NCBI RefSeq assembly: GCF_000250875.1
Contig: NZ_JH604836.1
Coordinates: forward strand, 1 to 53,204
DNA length: 53,204 bases
Origin: Sutterella parvirubra YIT 11816
Lineage (GTDB): Bacteria; Pseudomonadota; Gammaproteobacteria; Burkholderiales; Burkholderiaceae_F
Reading direction: 5' to 3'
The notes under the pieces were generated by a model that was not told the DNA's origin, made no database searches, and saw only the letters and a list, made by a program, of their open reading frames with translations. Both the position numbers and the translations under genes were made by a program. Position 1 is the first letter of the stretch. Every line of letters starts with the position of its first letter. Of this stretch, positions 10,587 to 20,522 are shown piece by piece.

Positions 10587-11411
10587 TTAGTGGCTGCTGT
10601 GCGCCTGGCCGATGTAGACCAGCGTCAGCATCATGAAGATGAACGCCTGCAACAGAACGATCAGAACATGGAAAAGCCACCAGACCAAGCCGGCCGCGAC
10701 TTGTCCGAGCCCAGCGCTCACACCCCCAAGAGGGCCGAGCTCAAGAGCGAAACCACCCAGAAGGGCGATCAGGAAGAAGACCAACTCGCCGGCGTACATA
10801 TTGCCGAAGAGTCGCATCCCCAACGACACGAATTTGGCGGCGTACTCGATGATGTTCAACAGGAAGTTGAACGCCCAAAGAGCGGGATGCTTGCCAAAAG
10901 GCGCCGTAAACAGTTCAACCACGAAGCCCGTGGCGCCCTTGACCTTGATGCCGTAGTAGAAGAGCAGGAGGAGGACGCCGAAGGAGATGCCGAGGGTACC
11001 GTTGATGTCGGCGGTGGGCAGCGGGCGGAGGTAGTGGAGGCCGAAGAAGCCGGCGATCCACGGGAAGAGGTCGACCGGGATCAAGTCGATGGCGTTCATG
11101 AGCGCCACCCAGCAGAAGACGGTGAGCGCGAGGGGGGCGATGAAGGTGCGGTCGCCGTGGACGATGCCCTTAGCCTGGTTGTTCACCATTTCGACGAGCA
11201 TTTCAACGGCGCACTGCATCTTGCCCGGGACGCCGGATGTGGCGCGCTTGGCGCCGGCACGCAGAAGGAAGAACACGCAGACCATCATCAGAATCGAGAA
11301 GAAGATGGTGTCGTAGTTCACGATGGAGAAGTCAACGATCACACCCTGCTTCATCGAAGACAGGTGGGTCATGTGATGTTGGATGTACTCAGTTGCGGTA
11401 GGTCCTTCCAT
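10587..11411 (-). CDS. atpB: F1Fo ATP synthase a subunit
   Basis: 274 residues, within the family range, with five or six membrane helices. Subunit a forms the two proton half-channels against the c ring. Seen: the essential arginine R200 in [15 protein letters not shown], the earlier helix [12 protein letters not shown], and the last helix with [21 protein letters not shown]. It follows the atpI-like gene by 12 bases and precedes atpE by 67. Confidence 0.97.
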   Translation of the reverse strand: MEGPTATEYIQHHMTHLSSMKQGVIVDFSIVNYDTIFFSILMMVCVFFLLRAGAKRATSGVPGKMQCAVEMLVEMVNNQAKGIVHGDRTFIAPLALTVFCWVALMNAIDLIPVDLFPWIAGFFGLHYLRPLPTADINGTLGISFGVLLLLFYYGIKVKGATGFVVELFTAPFGKHPALWAFNFLLNIIEYAAKFVSLGMRLFGNMYAGELVFFLIALLGGFALELGPLGGVSAGLGQVAAGLVWWLFHVLIVLLQAFIFMMLTLVYIGQAHSSH

Positions 11412-11423
11412 GGGTACCGATCC

Positions 11424-11780
11424 TTAGTATTTTTTGAAGAGAATGACGAAGTAGCTGCTTACGGCCGCCACGATTCCGATGAGGACGGCCGGCCAGTGCA
11501 AGTCTTCATAAACTCCAACCGCGATGCCGATGACGGCAGCGAAGGCCAGAATCCGGACAAATTCTCCGACGAGCACCGTGTACGCTCCGGGATTTCCGCG
11601 GCGCTTGCGCATGACGATAACCGCGATCAGCACGCTCGTCGGAAAGGCATAGGCCAAACCGCCGATCATGGCTGAAGCCGCACCGTCTGCACCGAAGAAG
11701 AGTGCTGAAACAAGAGCTGCAAAAAGTGTAAGAGCATACTGCGCAAGAGAGACGCGCATCATATCAGAAACGGCCAACAT
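11424..11780 (-). CDS. atpI: ATP synthase assembly protein AtpI-like
   Basis: 118 residues with four predicted membrane helices (about 12-30, 35-58, 68-88, 97-115). It is the first gene of the atp operon, 12 bases before atpB, and 32-60 bases after a good promoter. AtpI proteins are weakly conserved and are thought to help c-ring assembly or magnesium supply; the call rests on position, length and topology more than on motifs. The internal MRKRRGNP charged loop between helices 2 and 3 is typical. Confidence 0.85.
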   Translation of the reverse strand: MLAVSDMMRVSLAQYALTLFAALVSALFFGADGAASAMIGGLAYAFPTSVLIAVIVMRKRRGNPGAYTVLVGEFVRILAFAAVIGIAVGVYEDLHWPAVLIGIVAAVSSYFVILFKKY

Positions 11781-11819
11781 TCTTACGCAACACGGGGTTG
11801 GGAATTTGAATCGTCCGAA

Positions 11820-11848
11820 ATTGTAGTTTCACGAAAAGTCTTAAACAA
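11820..11848 (-). promoter_or_regulatory. Sigma-70 promoter of the atp operon
   Basis: On the minus strand TTGTTT (11843-11848) and TACAAT (11820-11825) are spaced by 17 bases, a near-consensus sigma-70 promoter. It lies about 40 bases upstream of the atpI start. Transcription start is expected near 11812. Confidence 0.7.
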
Positions 11849-11966
11849 CTAGTCGTAAGCTGTAACAACCTACCCCAATCAGGGTAGCTGTCCGCGGGCC
11901 TGATTCTACTCAAAAACCCGTAGAAGACAAGCGATTTAGTCCGACTTTTTCGCTTCGATAGGCTCG

Positions 11967-12836
11967 TCAGCCGCGGATGCGGCGCACGATGCTCGTAAGC
12001 TGCTCAAGGTTTTCGAAGGCGATGACGATGCGCCCGCGCCCCTTGGCGCTCGCCGTGATCGACACGTCGGCGGCCAATTCTGCGGAAAGCGCTTCTTCAA
12101 GAGGCGCGCCGCTCTTCTCGTCGTCCTTGATCTTGATGACGACGCGGCGGCGCGGCTGCGGGGCGCCCTCCCTGCGGCGGCGCACGAGCGTTTCGGTCTG
12201 ACGCACCGAGAGGCCCTTCTCACGCACCGCCTTCGCGGCTTCGCTCTGCGCGGCGCCCGTGAGCCCGAGAAGAGCCCTGGCGTGCCCCATGTCGATTTCG
12301 CCGCGGCGCAGGGATCCCTTCACGTCCTCTTCAAGGGTGAGCAGGCGCAGGAGGTTCGTCGTTCCCGAGCGGGAGCGCCCGACGGCGTTCGCCGCCTCCT
12401 CGTGCGTGAATTCGAATTCGTCCATCAGGCGCTTGATGCCTTCGGCCTCTTCGATGGGGTTCAAGTCCTCGCGCTGGATGTTCTCAATCAGCGCCATCGC
12501 GGCGGCGCGCCGGTCGTCGACGTCGCGCACGATCGCGGGAACGCGGTCGAGCCCGGCGAGCTTCGCGGCACGCGTGCGGCGCTCACCCGCGATGATTTCG
12601 TAGCCGAGCCCCGAGGGACGGACGATCACCGGGCTGATGACGCCTTCGCGGCGGATCGAGGCCGCAAGTTCCTCAAGGGGTTCCTCCGCCCAGTCCGTGC
12701 GGGGCTGATAGCGCCCGGCGTGGAGCTCCGCGATCGGGAGCTCGATGATCTGGCGGACTTCGTCGAAGTTGACGGAATCGTCCGGACCCAAAAGCGACTC
12801 AAACCCGCGGCCGAGACCCTTCTTGTTCAAGCTCAT
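11967..12836 (-). CDS. parB: Chromosome partitioning protein ParB
   Basis: 289 residues, standard for chromosomal ParB. ParB binds parS sites near the origin, uses CTP to close into a sliding clamp, and is moved by ParA. Seen: the N-terminal GLGRGFESLL, the CTP-binding motifs AGERRTRAAK (about 86-95) and ENIQREDLNPIEEA (about 118-131), a helix-turn-helix (THEEAANAVGRSRSGTTNLLRL), the linker, and a C-terminal dimerisation domain (140 residues on). Its ATG overlaps the parA stop (ATGA), so they are coupled. A parS-like palindrome is present at 29791. Confidence 0.97.
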   Translation of the reverse strand: MSLNKKGLGRGFESLLGPDDSVNFDEVRQIIELPIAELHAGRYQPRTDWAEEPLEELAASIRREGVISPVIVRPSGLGYEIIAGERRTRAAKLAGLDRVPAIVRDVDDRRAAAMALIENIQREDLNPIEEAEGIKRLMDEFEFTHEEAANAVGRSRSGTTNLLRLLTLEEDVKGSLRRGEIDMGHARALLGLTGAAQSEAAKAVREKGLSVRQTETLVRRRREGAPQPRRRVVIKIKDDEKSGAPLEEALSAELAADVSITASAKGRGRIVIAFENLEQLTSIVRRIRG

Positions 12837-13609
12837 GCCTTGGCTCCTTCGAGTCGGCGGAGCATTTCATCCGCAAACGCCGTGTAGGCGCGCGCACCCT
12901 TGCTCGAGCGGTCGTAGACGATGCCGGGCTGGCCGTAGCTCGGCGCTTCGGCCAAGCGCACGTTCCTCGGGATGATCGTCTCGTAGACGCGGTCGCCGAA
13001 GTGGCGCGAAAGCTGTTCGCTCACCTGCTGCTGGAGCGTGATGCGCGGGTCGAACATGACGCGCAGCACCGAGAGCATGCGAAGACGCGGATTCTTTTCC
13101 GCGTGGATGCGCTTCACCGTCGCCACGAGGTCGGCGACGCCTTCGAGAGCGAAGTACTCGCACTGCATCGGGATGATGATCCCGTCCGCCGCGCAGAAGG
13201 CGTTGAGCGTCAGCATGTTGAGGCTCGGCGGGCAGTCGATGAAGACGTAGTCGTAGCGGGAGGAAACCTGCTCCAGGGCGCAGCGCAGGCGGTGCTCGCG
13301 CTCGGGGAGGTTCACGAGTTCGATTTCCGCGCCGGAGAGCGCGCGGTTGGCAGGCAGCACGTCGAAGCCCGCCTCTTCCGAGCGGCGCACGACGTCGTCG
13401 AACGCCGCTTCGCCCAGAAGGAGCTCATAGACGGAACGCTCGAGGTCGCGCTTTTCGATGCCGCACCCCATGGTGGCGTTCCCCTGGGGGTCGAGGTCGA
13501 CCAAAAGGACCCGACGGTCGCGCTGCGCCGTCGCGGCGGCGAGGTTGACGGCCGTGGTGGTCTTGCCGACGCCGCCCTTTTGGTTCGCAATGCAGAAAAC
13601 GTGACCCAT
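12833..13609 (-). CDS. parA: Chromosome partitioning ATPase ParA (Soj)
   Basis: 258 residues. ParA is a deviant Walker ATPase that binds DNA non-specifically when ATP-bound and drives segregation of ParB-parS complexes. Seen: the deviant Walker A KGGVGKTTTAVNLA at about 11-24, switch I region DLDPQGNATMG (about 39-49), and Walker B YVFIDCPPSLNMLT. There is no long N-terminal DNA-binding domain, so this is the chromosomal (Soj) rather than plasmid type Ia form. It is upstream of parB and coupled to it by a 4-base overlap. Confidence 0.97.
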   Translation of the reverse strand: MGHVFCIANQKGGVGKTTTAVNLAAATAQRDRRVLLVDLDPQGNATMGCGIEKRDLERSVYELLLGEAAFDDVVRRSEEAGFDVLPANRALSGAEIELVNLPEREHRLRCALEQVSSRYDYVFIDCPPSLNMLTLNAFCAADGIIIPMQCEYFALEGVADLVATVKRIHAEKNPRLRMLSVLRVMFDPRITLQQQVSEQLSRHFGDRVYETIIPRNVRLAEAPSYGQPGIVYDRSSKGARAYTAFADEMLRRLEGAKA

Positions 13610-13689
13610 GCTTCTTCTGTCGTGGTTGCCGGGCGCAGTCCGCCCAAAGCGGAAAGTTTAACAAAATGAGGCCCGATTTCTCCGGGATC

Positions 13690-14337
13690 TCAGGCGTTCA
13701 ACGCCAGCCAAAGCTCCGAGAACCCCTGCCAGAAGACCGAAACGCCGAGGCAGATCAGGATGAAGGCGAAGATGCGCGCGAGCGCGTCGGCGCCCGCGGC
13801 CCCGACCGCGCGGCCCACGCGGTCGCTGTAGCGGTAGCAGAGCCAGATGACGACCACGGTGGCGAAGGTCGCGGCCACCGTGCCCGCGATGTTGGCGACG
13901 TTGTAGGGAAGACTCGTCCCCAGCGCGACCGACACGGCGATGGCGCCCGGGCCCGTGGTGAGGGGCAGCGTGAAGGGGTAGAAGGCCATGCTCTTCAACT
14001 TCACGCGGGAGAGGCTCTGCGGCGTCTGCTCGCTCCCATCGTGCGAGGGGGCGTTCAGGGCGCTCCAGCCCGCGGCGAAGAGCACGCACCCGCCCGCGCA
14101 TCGGAGCACCCCCACGGAGATGCCGAAGAACCCGAGGATGAAGTGCCCCGCAAAGAGGCACACGAGCAGGATCACGACCGAATAGAGCGCGAGGCGGTTG
14201 GCGACGTAGGCGCGGTCGCGGTCGTTCAGATTTCCCGTCATCGCCGCGAAGAACATCGCGCCGCTGAAGGGGTTGATCACGGGGAGGAGAGTACTGAACG
14301 CGTAGATGAACGCGCTGACGAAAGCCGAGGATTCCAC
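13690..14337 (-). CDS. MarC family integral membrane protein
   Basis: 215 residues with about six membrane helices. The family signature is seen in two blocks: INPFSGAMFFAAMTG near residue 21 and KSMAFYPFTLPLTTGPGAIA near 115. MarC/UPF0056 proteins have no proven function; the old link to multiple antibiotic resistance was not upheld. It sits between parA and rsmG on the same strand, where parA and rsmG are normally adjacent, so it looks inserted into the conserved cluster. Codon use appears no different from its neighbours. Confidence 0.88.
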   Translation of the reverse strand: MESSAFVSAFIYAFSTLLPVINPFSGAMFFAAMTGNLNDRDRAYVANRLALYSVVILLVCLFAGHFILGFFGISVGVLRCAGGCVLFAAGWSALNAPSHDGSEQTPQSLSRVKLKSMAFYPFTLPLTTGPGAIAVSVALGTSLPYNVANIAGTVAATFATVVVIWLCYRYSDRVGRAVGAAGADALARIFAFILICLGVSVFWQGFSELWLALNA

Positions 14338-14366
14338 GGCGGACTCCGAAGTTTTGAGGCCGAGCG

Positions 14367-14999
14367 TCAGTCGGCGGGCGTAAGGACCACGAGGCAGCGC
14401 GCCTCGTCGAGTCCGGGTACTTCAAGCTTAATCGTTTTCAGGGCCCGGGCGTGTCCGGGAAGGTCCGCAAGTTCGTCCTCGGGGTGCACCGCCTTCATCG
14501 CGAGCCACTTCGTGTCTTCGTGGGCGAGGGACGCCGTGAGCGTCGTGAAGTCCTTCATCGTCGCAAAGGCGCGCGAGGTGATGACGTCGTAGGTGCCGGG
14601 AAGCTTCTCGACGCGGCTGTGCCGCGCGCGGAGATTCCGCAGGCCCAGTTCGATCGCCGCCTGGTTGATGAAGGCCGCCTTCTTGCCGACGGCGTCGACC
14701 GCCGTCACCTGAAGGTCCGGCCGGAAGACGGCGATCGGCACGGCGGGGAGCCCCCCGCCGCTTCCGACGTCGAGGACGGTCTTCGCGTCGGGGGCTTCCA
14801 CGGCGATGTGGGGCACCATCGCCGCGCTGTCCAAAAGATGGTGCGTGAGCACCTCGTCCTCATGACGGATCGCGGTGAGGTTGTAGGTCTTGTTCCAGCG
14901 CAGAAGGAGCGCCGCATAGGCCGCGAGCTGCTCGATCTGACGGTCGGTGGGGGCGAGCCCGAGGCGGGTGAGCCCTTCCCTGAGCGCAACGGTATCCAT
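14367..14999 (-). CDS. rsmG: 16S rRNA (guanine527-N7)-methyltransferase
   Basis: 210 residues. RsmG (GidB) methylates G527 in the 530 loop of 16S rRNA using S-adenosylmethionine; loss gives low-level streptomycin resistance in several bacteria. Seen: the SAM-binding motif VLDVGSGGGLPAVPIAV (about 73-89), the acidic residue after the second strand in VTAVDAVGKKAAF, and the late VITSRAFA motif. The usual LPGIP is LPAVP here. It follows mnmG by 13 bases, as in most Pseudomonadota. Confidence 0.95.
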   Translation of the reverse strand: MDTVALREGLTRLGLAPTDRQIEQLAAYAALLLRWNKTYNLTAIRHEDEVLTHHLLDSAAMVPHIAVEAPDAKTVLDVGSGGGLPAVPIAVFRPDLQVTAVDAVGKKAAFINQAAIELGLRNLRARHSRVEKLPGTYDVITSRAFATMKDFTTLTASLAHEDTKWLAMKAVHPEDELADLPGHARALKTIKLEVPGLDEARCLVVLTPAD

Positions 15000-15012
15000 G
15001 TGGCTTCTCCGG

Positions 15013-16956
15013 TCAGCCGTCCGAGCGGGCCGCCGGATCGCGGTCGCCCTTGCTGCGGACGTAGTAGTGGCGGTGCTTCAGGTGCACGAGCAGAAGCGTC
15101 ACCGCCGCGGGGGTGACCCCCGAGATGCGGCTCGCGTGCCCGATCGTCTCGGGCTTGTGCGCCTTCAACTTTTGGCGGACCTCAAAGGAGAGCCCGCGCA
15201 CGGCGTCGTAGTCCATGTCGGCCGGGATCGCGAGCGCTTCGTTCGCGCCCTGCTTCGCGATCTCGTCCTTCTGGCGCTCGATGTAGCCCGAGTACTTGAC
15301 GTCGATTTCGACCTGCTCGCGCTCGGCGGGCGTGAGTTCTTCGACGTCGAGCACCTTCGTGCCGTCCGTGCGGGTGAGCGTCCCGAGGGCCTCGAGCGAC
15401 ACGTTCGGGCGCGCAAGGAGCGCGCGCAGGTTGTGCTCGCGCTCGATCGGCGCGCCCAAGACGCGCCCGGCTTCGTGCGCATCGATCACGCCCGGATGAA
15501 TCCAGGTGCTCTTGAGGCTCTCCAACGTCTTCGCGACGGCTTCGCGCTTCTTCTCAAAGGCCGTCCACTGCTCTTCCGTGAGAAGCCCCAGCTCACGCGC
15601 AACGGGTGCCAGGCGCATGTCGGCGTTGTCTTCGCGAAGGCTCAGGCGGTATTCCGCGCGGCTCGTGAACATGCGGTAGGGCTCGGTGACGCCCTTCGTC
15701 GTCAAGTCGTCGACCATGACGCCCAGGTACGCCTCGTCGCGGCGCGGCACCCAGGCCTCTTCGCCACGCGCGGAGCGCGCCGCGTTGATCCCGGCCAGAA
15801 GCCCCTGCGCGGCGGCCTCTTCGTAGCCCGTCGTGCCGTTGATCTGACCCGCAAAGAAGAGCCCGGGCATCGCCTTCGTTTCGAGCGAGCGCATGAGCCC
15901 GCGCGGGTCGTAGTAGTCGTATTCGATCGCGTAGCCCGGGCGCAGCAGATGCGCGTGCTCCAGCCCCGGCATCATCCGCACCATGCGGAGCTGCACGTCG
16001 AAGGGAAGCGAGGTCGAAATGCCGTTCGGGTAGAACTCGTTCACGCGGAGGCCTTCGGGTTCCAGGAACACCTGGTGGCTGTCCTTATCGGCAAAGCGCT
16101 TCACCTTGTCTTCGATCGACGGGCAGTAGCGCGGCCCTACGCCCTGGATCACACCCGCGTACATGGGCGAGCGGTCGAGGTTCGCGAGGATGAGTTCGTG
16201 CATCTCCGGGGTCGTTCTCGTCACCCAGCATGGCATCTGCCGGGGATGTTCCGCGGCGGGCGTCCACGTGGAGAAGACCGGCACGGGGTCGAGGTCGCCC
16301 CACTGCTCCTCGCACTTGGTGAAGTCGATCGTGCGCCCGTCGATGCGCGCGGGCGTCCCGGTCTTCAAGCGCCCCTGCGGCATGCCGAGGTCCTTCAAGC
16401 GCTCGGCCAGGCGCACGCTCGCCGGGTCGCCCATGCGGCCCGCGGGATAGTGTTCGAGCCCGACGTGAACGAGGCCGTTCAGGAACGTCCCCGCCGTGAT
16501 GACGACGGCGCGGGCGTGAAAGCGGATCCCGGTCTGGGTGACGACGCCGGCGGCGCGGCCATGCTCGACGATCAGGTCGTCGACCGCCTGGCCGAAAACG
16601 TCGAGGTTGGGCGTCGCTTCGATCCGCTCGCGCATCGCGGCGCGGTAGAGCTGACGGTCGATCTGCGCGCGCGTCGCGCGCACGGCCGGGCCCTTCGAGC
16701 CGTTCAGGATTCGGAACTGAATGCCGGAGGCGTCGGTGACGGCGGCCATGGCGCCGCCCATCGCGTCCAATTCCTTGACGAGGTGCCCCTTGCCGATCCC
16801 GCCGATCGACGGGTTGCAGGAGAGCTGTCCGATCGTGTCGAGATTGTGCGTGACGAGGAGCGTGCGGCGGCCCATGCGGGCCGAGGCGAGCGCGGCTTCG
16901 GCGCCGGCGTGGCCGCAGCCGACCACGATCACCTCATAGTGTTCGGGATAGTCCAT
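15013..16956 (-). CDS. mnmG: tRNA uridine-34 modification enzyme MnmG (GidA)
   Basis: 647 residues, standard length. With MnmE it forms the 5-carboxymethylaminomethyl group at wobble U34 of several tRNAs, using FAD, NADH, methylene-tetrahydrofolate and glycine. Seen: the N-terminal FAD site [16 protein letters not shown] (about 9-24), the signature [18 protein letters not shown] (about 47-64), a second motif [21 protein letters not shown], and the helical C-terminal MnmE-binding part. It lies 22 bases after mnmE, consistent with one transcript. Confidence 0.97.
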   Translation of the reverse strand: MDYPEHYEVIVVGCGHAGAEAALASARMGRRTLLVTHNLDTIGQLSCNPSIGGIGKGHLVKELDAMGGAMAAVTDASGIQFRILNGSKGPAVRATRAQIDRQLYRAAMRERIEATPNLDVFGQAVDDLIVEHGRAAGVVTQTGIRFHARAVVITAGTFLNGLVHVGLEHYPAGRMGDPASVRLAERLKDLGMPQGRLKTGTPARIDGRTIDFTKCEEQWGDLDPVPVFSTWTPAAEHPRQMPCWVTRTTPEMHELILANLDRSPMYAGVIQGVGPRYCPSIEDKVKRFADKDSHQVFLEPEGLRVNEFYPNGISTSLPFDVQLRMVRMMPGLEHAHLLRPGYAIEYDYYDPRGLMRSLETKAMPGLFFAGQINGTTGYEEAAAQGLLAGINAARSARGEEAWVPRRDEAYLGVMVDDLTTKGVTEPYRMFTSRAEYRLSLREDNADMRLAPVARELGLLTEEQWTAFEKKREAVAKTLESLKSTWIHPGVIDAHEAGRVLGAPIEREHNLRALLARPNVSLEALGTLTRTDGTKVLDVEELTPAEREQVEIDVKYSGYIERQKDEIAKQGANEALAIPADMDYDAVRGLSFEVRQKLKAHKPETIGHASRISGVTPAAVTLLLVHLKHRHYYVRSKGDRDPAARSDG

Positions 16957-16978
16957 TTCGTTGTCCGAGCCTTCGGCC

Positions 16979-18349
16979 TTACTTGCCGATGCAGAACTTG
17001 CTGAAGATCATGCCGAGCAGATCGTCCGGGGTCGTTTCACCCCGGATCTCACCCAGCGCCGAGCCCGCCAGACGGAGCTCTTCGGCAAGGAGCTCCATCA
17101 TACAGAAGCCCGTACGCATGGCGAGCGCGGCTTCAAGGTGCGACTGCGCACGCCGCAGGCAGTCGAGATGGCGCTCGCGCGCCATGAAGAGCCCGTCGGT
17201 GCTCGCCGACATGCCGGCCGACTCCAGGAGCACGCGGCGCAGGTTCTCAAGCCCCGCGCCCGTGCGGGCGGAAATGAGGATTTCGTCCGGAAGGGGCGTG
17301 CGCGAGGGATCCGCCTCGTCCGCCTTGTTGGCGACGGTGACGAGGGGAACGCCGCGGCGCACCACCGACATGACGCGCTTCAAGACGTTTTCTTCGTCGA
17401 CGATTCGCCCGGACGCGTCGACCAGGTGCAGAACGAGGTCAGCCTTCGAAGCCGCGTCCAACGTGCGTTCGATCCCCTTGGCTTCGACGGTGTCGGACGT
17501 TTCGCGGATCCCGGCGGTGTCGACGATGCGAAGCGGCACCCCTTCGATCGTCACCCAGTGTTCGATCTTGTCGCGGGTCGTCCCGGCGATGTCGGTGACG
17601 ATGGCGACTTCTTCGCCCGCCAAGGCGTTCAGCAGGCTCGACTTCCCGACGTTGGGGCTCCCCACAAGCGCGACGGTGACGCCTTCGCGCAGCACGCTGC
17701 CGCGGCGCGCGGTGGCGAGAATCGTGCGGATGCGCTCAAGCAGCGCTTCAGTACGCTCGAAGATGCGGCCCTGCGCGAGGTTTTCGACTTCCTCTTCCGG
17801 GAAGTCGAGCGACGCTTCGACGTAGGCGCGCAGCTCATCCGTTTCGTCCGCGACGGCGTGAACGAGGTTCGAGAATTCGCCCGTCAGGGAGCGCGTCGCC
17901 GCGCTCACCGCGGATTCGCTCACCGCGTCGATCAGGTCGCTCACGGCTTCGGCCTGCGCGAGGTCCATGCGGCCGTTCAGGAACGCCCGCTTCGTGAATT
18001 CGCCGGGTTCGGCTAGACGCACGCCGAAGGCCGCGCACTTCTCCAAGACCGTGCGCGTGATCATGCGCATCAGCACCGGGCCCCCGTGCGCCTGGATTTC
18101 GAGCACCGACTCGCCCGTGTAGCTCGCGGGCGCGGGGAACCAGAGCACGATCGCGTGGTCCAGAAGGTTCCCCGACGCGTCCGTCACCGGCCAGAGGTGA
18201 GCGTGGCGGGGCTCTGCCCTACGCCCGGGAAAGAGCGCTTCGAGCATGCCGGCGGCGCGCTCGGGCGGCGCCGAGACGCGGACGATGCCGATGCCGCCTC
18301 GGCCCGCGGCCGTCGCGACGGCGACGATGGGATCAGTGTCGGAGTGCAT
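16979..18349 (-). CDS. mnmE: tRNA modification GTPase MnmE (TrmE)
   Basis: 456 residues from the ATG at 18349; the frame is open a further 15 codons but the domain begins at [19 protein letters not shown], so the inner ATG fits. Seen: the N-terminal folate-binding domain (1-120), helical domain, and inserted G domain with [10 protein letters not shown] (G1), [11 protein letters not shown] (G2), DTAGIRE (G3) and NKAD (G4). It ends in the hallmark FCIGK with the essential cysteine. Partner of MnmG in wobble uridine modification. Confidence 0.97.
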   Translation of the reverse strand: MHSDTDPIVAVATAAGRGGIGIVRVSAPPERAAGMLEALFPGRRAEPRHAHLWPVTDASGNLLDHAIVLWFPAPASYTGESVLEIQAHGGPVLMRMITRTVLEKCAAFGVRLAEPGEFTKRAFLNGRMDLAQAEAVSDLIDAVSESAVSAATRSLTGEFSNLVHAVADETDELRAYVEASLDFPEEEVENLAQGRIFERTEALLERIRTILATARRGSVLREGVTVALVGSPNVGKSSLLNALAGEEVAIVTDIAGTTRDKIEHWVTIEGVPLRIVDTAGIRETSDTVEAKGIERTLDAASKADLVLHLVDASGRIVDEENVLKRVMSVVRRGVPLVTVANKADEADPSRTPLPDEILISARTGAGLENLRRVLLESAGMSASTDGLFMARERHLDCLRRAQSHLEAALAMRTGFCMMELLAEELRLAGSALGEIRGETTPDDLLGMIFSKFCIGK

Positions 18350-18437
18350 AATCTTGGAATGTCCGTGCGCGGCGGAAGCGCCTTCCGGCCGCAACGCTTG
18401 AAACTACTTCTGCGGACCTCATTGTCCGGCCTAACGC

Positions 18438-18743
18438 ATGTCTTTGCAAAACCCACGCCGCTCGGGCGGCGACTTCTTCGGGCCCGCACTGGCGGGCACC
18501 TGTCTCGCGGTCGTCATCTCCGTTCCGCTCGCCGCGTTCGCCGCGGCCGCCTTCGGCGACGACTACGACACGCGGGTGCTCATCTACGGCGGGTTCCTCG
18601 CCTGGGTCTGCGCGGGCGGCGTCTCGCTCTTCATGAAGACGCGCCGCGCGGAAAACCAACGGATGACGCCGGGGAGGATTCTCCTCTGGACGCTCTCCGT
18701 CTGGTGCTGGCCGCTTCTGCTTCTGGCCTCGCGCCGTAGCTGA
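18438..18743 (+). CDS. Small membrane protein of unknown function
   Basis: 101 residues. About three hydrophobic segments are visible (about 17-40, 46-64, 80-95), with a basic stretch KTRRAENQRM between the last two and a basic C-terminus, suggesting an inner-membrane protein. I recognise no family. It is divergent from mnmE and followed by a clear bidirectional terminator shared with yidC, which supports a real transcription unit. The only plus-strand gene between the DUF167 gene and dnaA. Confidence 0.6.
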   Translation: MSLQNPRRSGGDFFGPALAGTCLAVVISVPLAAFAAAAFGDDYDTRVLIYGGFLAWVCAGGVSLFMKTRRAENQRMTPGRILLWTLSVWCWPLLLLASRRS

Positions 18744-18766
18744 AGAACCCGCCTCCCACGATGGCG

Positions 18767-18803
18767 AAAGACCGGAGTCATCCGTCGGGATGCTCCGGTC
18801 TTT
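18767..18803. terminator. Bidirectional terminator between the small membrane protein and yidC
   Basis: AAAGACCGGAG pairs with CTCCGGTCTTT around an inner ATCC/GGAT helix, with A-run on the left and T-run on the right. It serves the plus-strand small gene (ends 18743) and the minus-strand yidC (ends 18828). Confidence 0.8.
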
Positions 18804-18827
18804 GTCATTCGGCCTCTCGGCGCCGCC

Positions 18828-20516
18828 TTACTTCAGGTTGGAGGCGCGCTGGGCGGCGATGGTCTTGTTGATCCACCACTGCTGCGCGATCGAGAGCACG
18901 TTGTTCGTCAACCAGTAGAGCACGAGGCCCGAGGCGAAGACGAAGAACATGACCGAGAAGACCACCGGCATGATGTACATCATGCGGGCCTGAACCGGAT
19001 CGGTGGGCTTCGGATTGAGGAAGATCTGCAGGAACATGGTGGCGGCCATCAGGGCGGGCAGCACGAACCAGGGGTCCGGCATCGCCAGGTCATGCACCCA
19101 GAGGATCCACTCGGAGCCGCGCAGCTCGACCGAGCCCTGCAGCACCCAGTAGAGGGCGAGGAACACCGGGATCTGCAGGAAGATCGGCAGGCACCCGCCC
19201 ACCGGGTTGATCTTCTCGCGCTGATAGAGCTCCATCATCGCCTGGTTGAGGCGCTGCTTGTCGTCCTTGTACTTTTCCTGGATCGCCTTCATGCGCGGCG
19301 TCACTTCCTTCATGCGCGCCATCGAGCGGTAGCCGGCGGCGGAAATCGGGTAGAGGATCGCCTTGACGATGCAGGTGAGGAGCACGATCGCCCAGCCCCA
19401 GTTCCCGACGATGCCGTGCAGGAAGGAAAGGAGCCAGTAGATGGGCTTCGCAAGGAAGGTGAGCCAGCCGTAGTCGACGACGAGTTCAAGCCCCGGCGCG
19501 ATCTGCTCGAGGCGCTCCTGCGCCTGCGGGCCAGCGTAGAGCTCGGCCTTGTCCGAGATCGTCTTCCCGGGTTCGACCGTCGGGAGCTTCACGAGCGTGC
19601 CGATCGAGTAGAGGTTCTTGTCGACGGCGTTGGCGTAGTTCTCACGCTTTTCGCCCTGTTCGGGAACCCAGGCGCTCACGAAGTGGTGCTGAATCATGGC
19701 GACCCAGCCGTTGTCCGTTTCGCCCTGATACGTCGCGCTCTTGTCGGCGATGTCCGCGTAGTCGATCTTCTGGAACTTTTCTTCGTTCGAGTAGACCGCC
19801 GCGCCCGTGAAGGTCGAGTACATGCTGCTTTCGCCTTCGGGCTTGCCGCCGTCGCGGGTGATCTGGTAGTAGATCGAGGGCGTCGCCGGAGTCTGGCCGA
19901 CGTTTTCGATGTCGGTCTTCACTTCGACGCCGTAGTTGCCGCGCGTGAAGGAGAAGGTCTTCGTCACCTTGAGGCCGCCCTTGTCGGCTTCAAAGACGAT
20001 GTCGAGCTTGTCGGCGTCCTTCATGTCGACGGCCTGGCTCACCAGACGGTATTCCGTGCGGTGGTTCGGATAGTCGCCGCCCACGAGCCCCGTCTGCGCG
20101 ACGTAGGTGCGCGTCGGGGTCGTCTCGAAGAGGACGAGGTTGCCGAGATCCTCGGCGGGCTTGCGGCCCAGCACGAGCCCCGCGAGACCGACTTCGGTCC
20201 AGTCGGGCTGGCGCGGCATCATCAGCATTTCGGAGCGGACGATGCGCGCACCCTCGAGGTCGAACGTGACCTTCATGCGGTCGGTCGTGACCTCAACGGG
20301 CTTCACGGCCTTTTCCGCGGCGCTCTGCGTGGCGTTCACGGCCGCGACCGTCCCGGTCGAGGGGACTTCAGCCGGCGTCGTTTCGGCCGTCTGCTCGTGC
20401 GTGCTCGAATGGAAGACCGACTGGCCGCCCGTGTAGACCTGGTAGTTGTCCCACAGCATGAAGAGCGAGGCACCAAGAATCACCCAAAGCAGGGTGCGCT
20501 GGAAGTCTTTTCCCAT
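18828..20516 (-). CDS. yidC: Membrane protein insertase YidC
   Basis: 562 residues, standard for Gram-negative YidC. It inserts and folds inner-membrane proteins alone or with SecYEG, including the Fo a and c subunits. Seen: an N-terminal signal-anchor helix (about 7-23), a large periplasmic beta domain (about 75-340), then five helices with the conserved core. The positively charged groove arginine lies in AAGYRSMARMKEVTPRM, with the C1 coiled-coil KAIQEKYKDDKQRLNQ after it, and NPVGGCLPIFLQIPVFLALY. The operon runs rpmH-rnpA-yidD-yidC. Confidence 0.98.
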   Translation of the reverse strand: MGKDFQRTLLWVILGASLFMLWDNYQVYTGGQSVFHSSTHEQTAETTPAEVPSTGTVAAVNATQSAAEKAVKPVEVTTDRMKVTFDLEGARIVRSEMLMMPRQPDWTEVGLAGLVLGRKPAEDLGNLVLFETTPTRTYVAQTGLVGGDYPNHRTEYRLVSQAVDMKDADKLDIVFEADKGGLKVTKTFSFTRGNYGVEVKTDIENVGQTPATPSIYYQITRDGGKPEGESSMYSTFTGAAVYSNEEKFQKIDYADIADKSATYQGETDNGWVAMIQHHFVSAWVPEQGEKRENYANAVDKNLYSIGTLVKLPTVEPGKTISDKAELYAGPQAQERLEQIAPGLELVVDYGWLTFLAKPIYWLLSFLHGIVGNWGWAIVLLTCIVKAILYPISAAGYRSMARMKEVTPRMKAIQEKYKDDKQRLNQAMMELYQREKINPVGGCLPIFLQIPVFLALYWVLQGSVELRGSEWILWVHDLAMPDPWFVLPALMAATMFLQIFLNPKPTDPVQARMMYIMPVVFSVMFFVFASGLVLYWLTNNVLSIAQQWWINKTIAAQRASNLK

Positions 20517-20522
20517 AGGGCT

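Noticed and set aside
16266..16275. TCCACGTGGA palindrome in mnmG considered as a parS site
   Set aside because: It differs from the TTTCACGTGAAA core at both flanks (TCC/GGA instead of TTTC/GAAA).
14947..17004. A 685-codon plus-strand frame opposite mnmG
   Set aside because: mnmG on the minus strand has every family motif; the plus frame has none.
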